A model generated the notes under the pieces. The model saw only the letters and a program-made list of their open reading frames with translations. It ran no database searches and had not been told where the DNA came from. From positions 1 through 64,000 of the forward strand of contig CAVYTX010000005.1 in the NCBI GenBank assembly GCA_963771545.1: 64,000 nt of DNA, in the 5' to 3' direction. The translations under genes were made by a program, and so were the position numbers. Numbering within the stretch: the first letter of the stretch is position 1; each line of letters opens with the position of its first letter. Positions 1-9,248 of this stretch are shown here, one piece after another. This DNA is from CAKZLS01 sp963771545. Lineage in GTDB: Bacteria > Pseudomonadota > Alphaproteobacteria > Rhodospirillales > Defluviicoccaceae.

Positions 1-69
1 TCGGTGAGCTGGGAACCACGCTGCCGCCCGAGGGTGCCGTTTTCTTCTCTTGCGGGACGCTTTCTCCGA

Positions 70-103
70 AAGCTGGGTACTGCGCCATTTTAGTACCCAG
101 CTT
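70..103. repeat. 12-bp perfect inverted repeat
   Basis: Arms at 70-81 and 92-103 (AAGCTGGGTACT and its exact complement) enclose a 10-base loop. The right arm is followed by GGGTTTT, not a clean T-tract, so it is only weakly terminator-like. It could instead be an IS end or a recombination site. No gene lies within 500 bases to its right. Confidence 0.5.
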
Positions 104-660
104 GGGTTTTCAATAATATCAAGATGTTATCAGACAAGGGATCTGGCTACTTTCCGCAACCCTATCTGGTAGGCAAAGGCTATTCGAATCAAAAACCTGG
201 CGCCGAAGCCTGCATTTCGCGGCTCCCTGACCATTTTCAACGAAATTGCAGGGCAGTAGGATTTGTCGCCTAACTGAATGATGAGGTTTCTGATTTGTCC
301 CTCAGCGAGTCAGCTCTGGGGTGGACACCGGAAGTCATTGAAAACGCACTTTTATTCCCGGTGCTAGCCAACAACGGCCATTGCAGGTAGCCGCAGTAGT
401 AGTTCCGCGCCTTCGGCTCCGCCGCCCACTGGCATGGATCGACGCCCTCCGGACAGAGCCGGCAGCCTGATGTTGAACCGCTCAATGGAGCCTGCGACCA
501 CATCGGATCGACGGGAAAGGTGCGCCCAAAAGGTGCTCTACAGAACAGAATTTCCGGTAGTGGGCGGCCTTGAGAACAGCACTGCGCTTAATAAGGACCT
601 CTTCGGCCGAGAGATGATTGGTCACCCCCCAAGGCCAAACTTCGATACTTCGCAAAAGTA
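104..660. other. non-coding or degraded stretch
   Basis: I see no convincing gene here. The short open frames lack family-like composition and good ribosome binding sites. The region may hold the end of whatever lies left of the window plus downstream sequence of the minus-strand module that ends at 661. Confidence 0.4.
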
Positions 661-1413
661 TTAAACTCTATTGTTATTTTCGCTCGCCAATTTTCGGAGT
701 GCGTCGATTTTATTCACTGTTGCCTTTCCCATCCCCGAGACTGCGAGAAGATCTTCGCGGCTGGCATGCAGCACGTCTTCGACTGACCAAAAGCCGGCTG
801 CGTACAGACTTGTCGCCGTTTTCCGACCAATACCGGGAAGCTCTGTGAGGCGGAGGTAGAAGAATGAGCTGGGAAAATCCTCGTAGGCTTTCTCTAAACG
901 CTTCCAAATATCAGCGAAAGAAGTAGATGCTCGTTGAAGTGTCATAAGATTTCGCAATTTTTCCTCATGTGTTACATCAGCCTCGACAATACGCCGAAAT
1001 GCTTTCAGAAACGGAAGGTATTCAGATGGCTTGATTGTGCCGATGTCAGAGGCATGTCGAGATTTGGGGAGTTCTTGCAGATCGAACCCGAGTTCTGCCC
1101 ATGATTTTGTCTTGTAAGTCCAGCTTCCTTCAGCTTCGGAGCCATACCGCGGAGCCTCGCTTGGAGGTCCCTTGAAAACCTCGCCATGGTGTTCGAGAAC
1201 AGCAAGTGGAGTGCGAAGGTGAAGCGTCGCTGCAAATTCAAGCCCGTCAATGACATCAACGTTTTTTTGATAGGTATTATCGTCCTGCAGCCGTATCTCG
1301 TTGCTGTCACTGTCAACCCCAGATGAGCGTAGTTTATCGGTTCTACCTTGATCGCGAAAACCGAGGATGCGCCTCAGCCACCCCATTGGCAGGTCTCCCG
1401 AATCCGTTGACAT
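661..1413 (-). CDS. hypothetical protein with C-terminal helix-hairpin-helix domain
   Basis: This 250-aa protein has no recognised N-terminal domain. Its last 65 residues carry two consecutive helix-hairpin-helix signatures (LPGIGRKTA and VSGMGKATV), the fold that binds DNA backbones without sequence specificity in repair and recombination proteins. It is the last gene of a minus-strand group whose middle member has a PD-(D/E)XK nuclease-like motif, with a gap of about 200 bases between them. From the context I infer a role as the DNA-binding partner of that nuclease, perhaps in defence or repair. The start at 1413 is the first ATG of the open frame; a start further in is possible. Base composition is less GC-rich than the prophage genes, which suggests separate acquisition. 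Confidence 0.6.
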   Translation of the reverse strand: MSTDSGDLPMGWLRRILGFRDQGRTDKLRSSGVDSDSNEIRLQDDNTYQKNVDVIDGLEFAATLHLRTPLAVLEHHGEVFKGPPSEAPRYGSEAEGSWTYKTKSWAELGFDLQELPKSRHASDIGTIKPSEYLPFLKAFRRIVEADVTHEEKLRNLMTLQRASTSFADIWKRLEKAYEDFPSSFFYLRLTELPGIGRKTATSLYAAGFWSVEDVLHASREDLLAVSGMGKATVNKIDALRKLASENNNRV

Positions 1414-2234
1414 CGAAGCGAATTATCATAAGTTGTGCACTTCTAACGATCAATTCACCATCTTACAGGTGCGGCGCTTCCGCTGAACCCTGAACTTCTC
1501 ACCAGGTCGCGGCAGCCACGTCATACGTGCTATTAGCCACGGGCGGGCTTCACGAACCAAATGCAGAGCTGTTTTGCGGAGGCAGCGCAAGGCTACTAGC
1601 TCCCCGCATTTATCTAGATTTTGGGAGCTTTCTTCTTCCTCGCTGCACGTTTTTTCCATTCCGCCTCTTCCCAATCATAAAACGATGGCATTCCTAAATA
1701 AATCTGTTGTGTTGCGTCCGCTAAATCAAAAATATTCATAGTGTTACGGTAGTCGGCAAACTTCTTGTGAGCCCCTCCAAGTTCTTCCCATGCGGCGTTG
1801 ATTGGATGTTCGGCAAACAACTCTATGCCTGTCAGCAAAATCACTGGATTGGACGGTTGCCCGTATTCATCCGGTCTCCTACCCCATGTCACAAATGGCA
1901 AAAGCAACTTAATCTCTGAGCGCAGGAATTTCTCGCGCATGACCGAGATGACAATAATCGCGCCTGGCAACTTTCGAACGATAGCTTTGAGTTGGCTAAG
2001 ATCCCTAGACTTGAGTAGAGTGCTCTTCCCCAGAGATTTTGTCTCTCCGACGATTAGCTCAGGCGAACTATGGGAAAAAAGGCTTTCTTTTCTCGCCCAA
2101 GCCAAAAAGTCCACTTCGGCATCTATCCCATCAAAACGCAGGTTCATCGCCGTTGAAAAGGTCATTTCCTGGAGGGCCCCCCCAAAACTTTGGAGAGCGC
2201 GTAGAGTCAAAAGTGCGCTGTAAGACCCTCGACC

Positions 2235-3422
2235 CACACTACACAACTCTCGGCGTTTGAGTTTTGATTTTGCGTTTTGGCCATTGGCGGGCCCAGGTGT
2301 CGGAGGCCTTTGCGGGTTGGTGAAGGATCCAGTTTCTGAGGAGGTCGAAGCCGAGGCGGAACCACGATTTGTAGCGGTAGCCGTGGGCGCGTTTTTTGAT
2401 GGCGGCGCCGGCCTGAGCAACGGCGGCGGTGGCATGGGCCCAGGTCATGGCGAGGGTGATGACGATGAGGAGAGTGGAGAGCTTGGCGGGATCGGTGATG
2501 CGGGTGTCCTCCATGTTGAGGCCGCGGGTTTTGCTGTCGCCGAACAGGCATTCGATCCGCCAGCGTTTCCTGTAGATGGCGAGGGCCTTGTTGGTGGGAC
2601 CATTGGTGGCGACGATCAGGAACTCTCCATCGGGAAGGCGTTTGGCGGCGAAGGTGAGCGGCCACCCCGAGCCGTCGCCCATGGCGGCGAGACGCCCCGG
2701 TTGAGCCAGGATGCGCTTGGCTTTCGGGCGCGCGCGCAACAGGCTGGTGAACTGATAGATATGGCCGTCTTCGAGACAGATGAGGTTATTCTCCTTCAGC
2801 CGGATGGCAAAAACGATGTTGTTTTTCAACAAGAATTTCATCCACGCGGCGCCGATGAATTCGCGATCGGCGAGCAGCCAGGAGATCGAAGCCGGGCCGA
2901 AAATGGCGAGGTAGCGGCGCATCAAGTCGATGCGTTCGCGCTCGGTGCTGCAACCGCTCGTGGGCAACAGCGTCCACATCAGCGGGATGCGCACACGCCG
3001 CGTGGTGATCGCCAGCATCAGGATATTGACGTCACACCGGCCGATCTTCCAATTGGTCCGATCCAGGCACAGGATCCAAGGCGGCTTGGTCCCCAGCCAC
3101 TTGACCGTGATCCGCGCCGCCCAATCCCCGTCCAGCCGCACATACTGGAAAAATCGCTGCAAGCGGCGATACGCCGACGCGATCAGGGAGGCGCTGGAAA
3201 ACTGGCTGGCGACGTGGCTCAGATTCACCGTGCGGCCATTGACCAAACCCAGGATCAACAACGCCAGCGTCTCTAAACGCGACTTGCTGAGATCAAGCTG
3301 GCACGATAGCGTGCGTGTTAGAGTGTCGAGAAGATGTCGGTCCATGAACGGCTCCATTCGCCAAATAAAATCGTTCAGATCAGCAGATTCTCGGCCTCTC
3401 GTCCATAGCGTCGTGTAGTGTG
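2235..3422 (-). mobile_element. IS4-family insertion sequence, 1188 bp
   Basis: The ends are inverted repeats starting CACACTACAC, matching for about 15 bases with two mismatches. They are flanked by a 9-bp direct duplication CCCTCGACC at 2226-2234 and 3423-3431. The element carries one transposase gene. Exact duplications show an unrearranged, fairly recent insertion into the nuclease-like gene. Confidence 0.92.
2239..3357 (-). CDS. IS4-family transposase
   Basis: This DDE transposase cuts and rejoins the ends of the surrounding element. The start at 3357 gives 372 aa and is the first ATG inside the element; the frame stays open further upstream but runs across the IS end into the interrupted gene. 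The IS4 signature Y-x2-R-x3-E-x6-K is intact near residue 275 (YRKRWRIECLFGDSK). An Asp in ILCLDRTNW and another in LLADREF fit the first two catalytic acidic residues. The reading frame is complete, so the element may still be active. It stops four bases from the IS end, typical of compact IS4-group elements. Confidence 0.93.
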   Translation of the reverse strand: MEPFMDRHLLDTLTRTLSCQLDLSKSRLETLALLILGLVNGRTVNLSHVASQFSSASLIASAYRRLQRFFQYVRLDGDWAARITVKWLGTKPPWILCLDRTNWKIGRCDVNILMLAITTRRVRIPLMWTLLPTSGCSTERERIDLMRRYLAIFGPASISWLLADREFIGAAWMKFLLKNNIVFAIRLKENNLICLEDGHIYQFTSLLRARPKAKRILAQPGRLAAMGDGSGWPLTFAAKRLPDGEFLIVATNGPTNKALAIYRKRWRIECLFGDSKTRGLNMEDTRITDPAKLSTLLIVITLAMTWAHATAAVAQAGAAIKKRAHGYRYKSWFRLGFDLLRNWILHQPAKASDTWARQWPKRKIKTQTPRVV

Positions 3423-3706
3423 CCCTCGACCATAGTCTGGGACGGAGAACGGTCCAACCACTCGATAAAACCAATTGCGGTTCTGTTTCTTTAGCTGGTC
3501 TTGCGGGAAGTCGTAGCGGTTGAGGCAACGCTCACATGTAACTTCATAGTCATCGACGGTAAGGCTGTGCCAATTCGTAAAAAGGCAATGTGGACACTCA
3601 GTCTCCAAGCCTAGCCGAATAATGTTTCGCTTTGTGAAATCGGCAAGCGTCAAGCGGGGCAAGGGCCGCTGCTTCCCACGCCGAGCGAGAAGGTCTGTCC
3701 AGTCCT

Positions 3707-5287
3707 TTACTGGTGCGCTTCGGCGTTCAAATGTCTCCTCAATCGTCTCGATTTGGTTAGTTTTCTTTCGTACGCCGCCCGCCATCTTGTTGATAGTCGA
3801 AGTGTTTCAACATCCGCCAGCAAGTGTGTACCCCAAAGCCCCCCCAAATTCTCAAGCATTTGCTTGGCAATATGCCCGGGGTCGGACAGGCTAGCCTCAA
3901 TGCCCCGAACCTTGAGCGACCCGATAATCGCGTCTTCTTTCGTCAGGAACGATAGGGTTTCCCTCCAATTCTTATGTCTCGCATTAAAGATCCAGCCCTC
4001 GCTTCCTACTGTGACCCATTTGCTTCCAGGGGCCAGCTTAGGCCAACGCCGATCAAACGTATTGAACGGGAGAACGGTTGCGATCTTTTCACTACTGAAC
4101 GAGGAAATCTGTATGGCGTTAACCCAACGACAAGAACTTCTTCCGAATTCGGCGGCAAAGTTTGGTGTAAGAACCTCAAAATTGGTGGTCCATTTTCCTC
4201 CTTGTTCAAGCGCGAGAGTGATAAGCTGTTCTTCCGCAGTTACCACCAGCCTTCTGTCTCGCAGCATTCTGTCGTCTTTATTTTCGACCCAAACACGGTT
4301 TCGCCAGTGTTTCACAGAAAAAGCACGTCTAAGGACATCTTTTCCTAGTGTTCTTGTCAGGTCCTCAGCTCGATCCTTTCCAATAGACTGGGCAAACTCG
4401 ACAGTGCTTGTATGCACAACTTCACTCGATGTCCCCCTGACAGGCTTGTGCTTGGCCTTAATGAACTCACGGATGTGATTGGCAAGAGGTTCAAGCCATT
4501 CGATTGGCAGCGGCAACACTGGATGAGGCTCCAGGCGCAAATTCCAAAGATCAATCAGATCAGTTGGCCTCGCCGGGTCGAAAACGTAGATCAGCGGGTG
4601 ATGGTGCCATCTGCGTTGAACGTTGATTTTGTGTTGGGTAGCCCGCAGCGGTGTCAGTGCTCTCCCTCTAAAAACTTCCAGCCAGCTCTCTGGACTTGCT
4701 TCGAGTTCTTTGGGAGCGAAAACTTCTTTGTAGCCGTTAGTGATATAAGCTACATCACGTTGTTCAGGAAAAGTGCCGAAGATTCCCTCTACAAGCCCAC
4801 TGCTGCGTTTGGGTTTTACGAAAACTGCCGGGGTTTCCTCCCTAAGTTGAAAGCGCTGCTCGGTCTTGTAGATCTGACGAAAGACGTCAATGATGTTGAG
4901 GCCAAACCTGGGCTCAGACCAATCCTGATGTTCATCTGGTGTCAGGAATTTCTCGAGAGGCAAGACGTGCTTGTCTAAACGGTATTCTTCCCGCAAGGCT
5001 CCAAGTCCGGCCTCCTCAAGGAGGCCATCCTCCGCTTCAACGAACACATCGGGCTCAAAAAAGTTGATGTAGCCTTTGGCGACGGCACCCCCCCTCACAC
5101 GTTCAAAGCGCTCTACTCTCCACTCTTTAGGTGGAACACGGAAAACAGGAATGATCGGATTATAAATCCCCCCCCATAAACAGGCACACGCCCGCATGAT
5201 TTTGCAAATCGACACCATATCGGTTGGCCGTACGAGAAACCCGATTCGAACTGGACGTAGGCGTATAGTGGCGGGTGTGTTAGTCAT
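3707..5287 (-). CDS. hypothetical protein, first gene of a three-gene module
   Basis: This 526-aa soluble protein belongs to no family I recognise. The N-terminus has the segment CLWGGIYNPIIPVFR, followed by a GYINFFEPD segment and a long mixed alpha/beta region. There is no signal peptide, membrane segment or nucleotide-binding P-loop. The C-terminus is basic (KLTKSRRLRRHL). It leads a minus-strand group: its 3' end overlaps the next gene by 79 bases, and that gene is a zinc-ribbon/PD-(D/E)XK-like protein followed by a helix-hairpin-helix protein. The position beside several insertion sequences and a SIR2-like gene suggests a defence or DNA-transaction role, which is inference from context. 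The start at 5287 is the first in-frame ATG. Confidence 0.65.
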   Translation of the reverse strand: MTNTPATIRLRPVRIGFLVRPTDMVSICKIMRACACLWGGIYNPIIPVFRVPPKEWRVERFERVRGGAVAKGYINFFEPDVFVEAEDGLLEEAGLGALREEYRLDKHVLPLEKFLTPDEHQDWSEPRFGLNIIDVFRQIYKTEQRFQLREETPAVFVKPKRSSGLVEGIFGTFPEQRDVAYITNGYKEVFAPKELEASPESWLEVFRGRALTPLRATQHKINVQRRWHHHPLIYVFDPARPTDLIDLWNLRLEPHPVLPLPIEWLEPLANHIREFIKAKHKPVRGTSSEVVHTSTVEFAQSIGKDRAEDLTRTLGKDVLRRAFSVKHWRNRVWVENKDDRMLRDRRLVVTAEEQLITLALEQGGKWTTNFEVLTPNFAAEFGRSSCRWVNAIQISSFSSEKIATVLPFNTFDRRWPKLAPGSKWVTVGSEGWIFNARHKNWRETLSFLTKEDAIIGSLKVRGIEASLSDPGHIAKQMLENLGGLWGTHLLADVETLRLSTRWRAAYERKLTKSRRLRRHLNAEAHQ

Positions 5288-5713
5288 TCAACCAATGCTA
5301 ATGCGGCCCAGCTTTCGTAGTGAATTCGATCCATTTAATCCTACCATATCTTGGTCTAGGCGCAGAAGCGCGTGCGGCAATCCGAACTTTATACATGCGG
5401 TTTTCAGGGTTGGAGTTCCGCTTCGGGTCTACCATCGAATTTCTCAGGAGAGAGCGGCCTATTGGGCTGCTGTCGCTAGAGTGCAGGTGGCGCGTGCGGC
5501 GCCGGATGGCTAGACTGGGGCCGACGGGGGTGTGGCTACTTTGGGTCAGTGGCCCGGCGAGCTGGGCTCACCCCTTTTGAAATGCCGCCCCCGTCACCTG
5601 CATCATCCGACGGGTCGACCGGGATGGTGCCGATCGCTGCGGCGAGCGTGGCTCTGCTGGTAGACGAGACCCGGAGGATGATCCGATGGTCTTGTCTGTC
5701 GAAGGAGCGAACG
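5288..5713 (+). other. non-coding left end of an IS110-family element
   Basis: No gene is convincing in these 426 bases. The right part, roughly 5550-5713, precedes an IS110 transposase. In this family the non-coding end next to the recombinase encodes the bridge RNA that pairs with target and donor DNA. I cannot fix the element's left boundary or fold the RNA by eye. Confidence 0.35.
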
Positions 5714-7099
5714 ATGCTTTCCCCCAAATCTCGGCACCTGCACGTCGGCGTCGATATCGGCTCACGGTGCCACGCGGTCGCGATCGGCTTGTCAGATGGC
5801 CGCCTGCTGGAGGAATTTGAGATCCCCCATAGTGCGGCGGGGTTCGAGGAATTCTTTTCACGGATCGAGACGCAAGCCAAGGACCACCCCTTTCCGGTTG
5901 CCGTCGCCATGGAGGGCTACGGCGGCCACGCGAGGCCGCTCGACGGCTTGGTCGCGGAGCGAGGCTGGCTGCTCTTCAACGTCAACAATCTCAAGCTGGC
6001 CCGCTTCAAGGAAATCTTTCCGGCGGCTGCCAAGAGCGATCGGATCGACACCCGCAAGACCCTGGAGTTGCTGCAGCTGCGCGAGCATTTGCCCTTGGCC
6101 GCCGACGTGCTCCAGGAGGTCATGGCACGGCCCGAGGAGAATGACATCCTCAAACGCCTGACCCGGCGTCGACGTCGTCTGGTGAACGAGCGCGTGGGCC
6201 TCACGAGCGTTCTACAGAGTGACCTCCAAGCCGCCGCGCCAGGCTTGGTGGAGATCACGCGCGAAGTCGCAAACCTCTGGTTCCTGAATTTTCTGACCTG
6301 TCGCAAGGACCTGCGCAAGCTCGCCGGGGTCCGCCGCGTCAGCCTCTTGAAGCTGCCGGCGATCGGCGTTTGTTACGCCGATCGTATCCAGACGTGGCAG
6401 ACAAGCGCCTGCTTCAGCCGAGATGCCGGCCTGGTCGGCGAGATGATCCATCAGGATGCCTTACGGGTTCTCGAGCTCAAGCGCCAGATCAAGGCTTTGG
6501 ACGACAAGATCGCGCGGGTTGCCGAGACCTCCAGCTCTGCGCGTCAGCTCGCTTCCATCCCCGGCTTTGGCGACGTCTGCTCGGCCGAGCTGGCCGGAGA
6601 GATCGGCACCATAGCCCGCTTCAAGAGCGAGGCCAGCTTGGCGCTCTATCTCGGTATGGCCACCCTGGATCATAGCTCCGGCAAGCTGCGCGGCTCCAAA
6701 TCGCCCAAGCATGTCAACACCCGCGCCAAGGCCGCGATGATGACCGCCGTCGACCGCCACCGCAAAGAGGTCGCCCAATCCCAGCGCTACTACGAGAAAA
6801 AGCGTAGCCAAGGCAAGATGCACAATCAGGCTATCCGCGCCCTCGGCCGGCACCTCTGCCGCGTTATCTTCAAGATGCTGAGCCAGGACCGCCCCTACAG
6901 AATCGACACTCAGGGAGACCTCCCAGGCGCCCCAGATGAAACCATCCACCCGCAGTCCTGCCCTGACAACTGCCACCGGACCGGCGGCCCACCGGCAGTC
7001 GATCGTGAGAACGGCCCGTCAAAAGACGAGCCGTTCAAGGTGATACCATCACCGCTCGCGGCCAAAGGCTCTCCAGCCTGTACCGCAGGACCACCATAA
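5714..7099 (+). CDS. IS110-family transposase
   Basis: This DEDD recombinase of 461 aa mobilises an IS110-type element. The N-terminal RuvC-like domain shows the acidic residues in GVDIGS (about residue 15), AMEGYGG (about 70) and KSDRIDTRK (about 110). The C-terminal Tnp_20/IS116 domain contains ASIPGFGDVCSAELAGEIG and LYLGMATLDHSSGKLRG, the region of its catalytic serine. The ATG at 5714 follows the ribosome binding site AAGGAG and starts just before the conserved LHVGVDIGS. The frame stays open upstream but without family resemblance. The last 60 or so residues, after KMLSQDRPY, look unlike the family and may be read-through into flanking DNA. Element ends were not defined, because IS110 elements usually lack clear inverted repeats. 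Confidence 0.9.
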   Translation: MLSPKSRHLHVGVDIGSRCHAVAIGLSDGRLLEEFEIPHSAAGFEEFFSRIETQAKDHPFPVAVAMEGYGGHARPLDGLVAERGWLLFNVNNLKLARFKEIFPAAAKSDRIDTRKTLELLQLREHLPLAADVLQEVMARPEENDILKRLTRRRRRLVNERVGLTSVLQSDLQAAAPGLVEITREVANLWFLNFLTCRKDLRKLAGVRRVSLLKLPAIGVCYADRIQTWQTSACFSRDAGLVGEMIHQDALRVLELKRQIKALDDKIARVAETSSSARQLASIPGFGDVCSAELAGEIGTIARFKSEASLALYLGMATLDHSSGKLRGSKSPKHVNTRAKAAMMTAVDRHRKEVAQSQRYYEKKRSQGKMHNQAIRALGRHLCRVIFKMLSQDRPYRIDTQGDLPGAPDETIHPQSCPDNCHRTGGPPAVDRENGPSKDEPFKVIPSPLAAKGSPACTAGPP

Positions 7100-7240
7100 C
7101 CTCACATCATCGCTCTTCAAATACTCCCGCCGGAGGCAAGCGCGAAGCGCTACATCAGCACCAAAATTCGAAAGGTCGCCGACGATTTCCTCTTCAAATT
7201 TCCGGCGGGATGTTCACGAGTGATGGTCCGCGCCGTCCAC

Positions 7241-7310
7241 AAAGCTGGTCTGCAGCTGAGGGTATTGCCGTCGTGGTTGGCACCGGGCCGGCATGCCCGG
7301 CCATAGCCAT
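7241..7310 (-). repeat. dispersed repeat, copy A
   Basis: On the minus strand this copy reads a GGCCGGGC-type hairpin, then CGGCAATACCCTCAG, then TGC-GACCA. It shares this order with four other copies at 9041, 56895, 58401 and 59297. It lies between the IS110 transposase and the SIR2-like gene. Confidence 0.7.
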
Positions 7311-7582
7311 TGCACCGAATCTGACTCTAAGGGTTTCAGTAGCCAAAGGCTGCATTTGGAGGAGAAGACCGACCTTGATGGGAAAGTTGCCGCGCCAAAG
7401 AAAGTAAGTCAAAGCGGCCACTTCGATGGACTGGACGCATGTTTAAATCCCGGGCACACGTTGGATTAGACCAACAAATGCTGACTGTGCCGATCTGACG
7501 ACAGCGCGACGCCTGGGAGTTTCTGGCACGCTAGCAAAATGGTAACGTTCACCCCGATCCTTGGTTATCTGGACAATGTGGG
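7311..7582. other. intergenic region before the SIR2-like gene
   Basis: I see no gene or clear promoter here. The region between the dispersed repeat and the SIR2-like start probably holds that gene's promoter, since the upstream IS110 gene is unrelated. Confidence 0.3.
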
Positions 7583-8854
7583 ATGATATCTCTCGGCAGC
7601 ACAGCCAGCCCTGGCAAGCCAAAGCTCCTCGTGATTTTAGGGGCAGGCAGTTCTATCCCCTGCGGCATGCCGAGTGTTAGCAACATCAATGAGCGAATGA
7701 AAGGCTGGAGTCGGGAGTGGAGGCCGACGACCGAGTTCTCCGGCGATGTCGGAGGGGACGTCTTCAACGTCCTGTGGGAAATAGTTGAAGAATATTATCG
7801 GTCGAATCACTACGGCATTGGCGCAAACTACGAAAGAGTTCTCGGTGAGATGACGGCTCTTGCGAGTTGGCTAACGCGCTGCCCGTTCGGCAATGCGCTT
7901 CGAGCGGTAGTACAAGACGGGTCGCCAGTCAGCGCGTTTGCATTTCCGCCTGAGCGCACGGAGCAGAATTCCTATCGCAATCTGATTATAGGGCAGCAAG
8001 GTTTTGTTCTTGGGAAGCTAGCTGAATACATGCGTGAGTGCAGCAGATTGCTCGACACGAAATCGTCCCCATTTGCCGACTACCGGAACATATTTCTCAG
8101 GCTTCGCGAGCAATTTGATCTCGGTATCTACAACCTGAATTACGACAATGTCGCACGGAGTGCTTGGCCCGAGGCTTTTAATGGGTTCAATCGTGGGGTC
8201 TTTGAGCCGAGATATGTCAGCCTGCGCAAAGAATGGGAGTTCATTTACCACCTTCACGGCAGTGTGCATCACTCAATCTCCAGCCCCCAAAAACATTCAC
8301 TGGTCTGGCAGGATGATCTCACAAGCGTATTTTTAGATTATCAACCTCTAGCCCCTGACATGGCGCAGGACTTTCGGCCAATACCATTGACGACATTGTT
8401 AGCTGGAGGCTTCAAGCTCGATCAGATATTAGCCGATCCCTATCAAACTTTTTATGCTGCCCTTGTTCGACATGTTCACGAAGCCGACGCAATTCTTATT
8501 GCCGGCTACGGCTTTGGCGACTTGCACGTCAATAGAGTGATTCGAAATAGATTTGAGCGCCCAGCTAATGATGAGGCGCTCCCGCCAGTAGTCGTTCTCG
8601 AGAAATCAAACCCGACGAAACTTCAGACAGCAAGTCTCCAAGGTTACGATTTTTGGGCCTACCAATTAACGCATACATTAAATACCAAATTTCAGACGAC
8701 CAAAGAACACCTGAACCGCCAGCTCACCGTTGCTCCGTTTATTCAACAACACGAATTCGAAAATAGCTTGCCCGATCGGGTGGCAATATGGCACGGCGGA
8801 TTTATTGAAGCTCTCAGTTCCTTCGATGAGATCGCTAATCGACTGCATCGCTAG
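7583..8854 (+). CDS. SIR2-like domain protein, probable defence NADase
   Basis: The 423-aa protein begins with a Rossmann-type NAD-binding motif (LLVILGAGSS, residues 15-24). It continues with YNLNYDN near residue 184, the position of the conserved Asn/Asp of the sirtuin fold, LHGSVH near 222 for the catalytic His, and ILIAGYGFGD near 305. These are the landmarks of the SIR2_2 family, whose members in several anti-phage systems deplete NAD+ on infection. No transmembrane or sensor domain is evident, and no partner gene is adjacent, so it may act alone. It is a single gene between an IS110 element and a small zinc-ribbon gene. The start at 7583 has only a weak ribosome binding site; the motif order makes a much later start unlikely. 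Confidence 0.8.
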   Translation: MISLGSTASPGKPKLLVILGAGSSIPCGMPSVSNINERMKGWSREWRPTTEFSGDVGGDVFNVLWEIVEEYYRSNHYGIGANYERVLGEMTALASWLTRCPFGNALRAVVQDGSPVSAFAFPPERTEQNSYRNLIIGQQGFVLGKLAEYMRECSRLLDTKSSPFADYRNIFLRLREQFDLGIYNLNYDNVARSAWPEAFNGFNRGVFEPRYVSLRKEWEFIYHLHGSVHHSISSPQKHSLVWQDDLTSVFLDYQPLAPDMAQDFRPIPLTTLLAGGFKLDQILADPYQTFYAALVRHVHEADAILIAGYGFGDLHVNRVIRNRFERPANDEALPPVVVLEKSNPTKLQTASLQGYDFWAYQLTHTLNTKFQTTKEHLNRQLTVAPFIQQHEFENSLPDRVAIWHGGFIEALSSFDEIANRLHR

Positions 8855-9040
8855 TGACGGCATAGCACCGCGCCGCCGTCCCGTGATGCTTCGCCACACC
8901 TGGACCGCACTCATATCAACTCGGGAGCAAACCTTGGACGTCGACATCTACTGCACCGCCATCGTTCTGATCCTCGCCTACCGGTGATTTTGAGAGGAGG
9001 TCGTAGAGTCTGCTCAGCAGTGACAGTCAGCGCCACGCTA
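8855..9040. other. intergenic region downstream of the SIR2-like gene
   Basis: I see no gene and no clear terminator in this stretch, which runs up to the next dispersed repeat copy. Confidence 0.3.
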
Positions 9041-9110
9041 AGAGATGGTCCGCATCTGAGGGTATTGCCGCTGTGGCTGGTCCTCATTCGGCAGGGGAAG
9101 ATCTAGCCAA
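9041..9110 (-). repeat. dispersed repeat, copy B
   Basis: The minus strand reads TTGGCTAGATCTTCCCCTGC, a variable middle, then CGGCAATACCCTCAG and ATGCGGACCATC. It is the closest match to the copy at 56895 in its outer parts. Confidence 0.75.
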
Positions 9111-9248
9111 CATCGACGGTCGACGCCATTCTAAAGGTTGGTTCGCAACCGAATGTAGAGCCGACAAGGGCCGAAGAGAGCTGACGTTCAATCCGGCCAA
9201 TCACTGTCGACTCCGACCAATGAACCCTAGACCAGCTTTGTTAAGGGC

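Larger units (their letters stand above)
1614..3785 (-). pseudogene. IS-disrupted zinc-ribbon / PD-(D/E)XK nuclease-like protein
   Basis: The 5' part is 3785-3423 and the 3' part is 2234-1614; an IS4-family element separates them. Removing the element and one copy of its 9-bp duplication gives a single in-frame protein of 324 aa with the junction PDYGRG-SYSALL. Around residues 60-95 are two CxxC pairs (ECPHC and CERC), a zinc ribbon. In the C-terminal half, EVDFLAW followed by LIVGETKSLG fits the D...ExK core of PD-(D/E)XK nucleases. The nuclease assignment rests on that motif alone. The start overlaps the end of the upstream 526-aa gene by 79 bases, and the 250-aa helix-hairpin-helix gene follows, so the three were probably one operon. 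As it stands the gene is broken, and the nuclease half has lost its own promoter and start. Confidence 0.7.

Noticed and set aside
2257..3276. Long open frame on the plus strand opposite the IS4-family transposase
   Set aside because: It is a shadow of the transposase frame: composition is Gly/Ala/Asp-rich with no domain, and the minus-strand frame has all transposase motifs.
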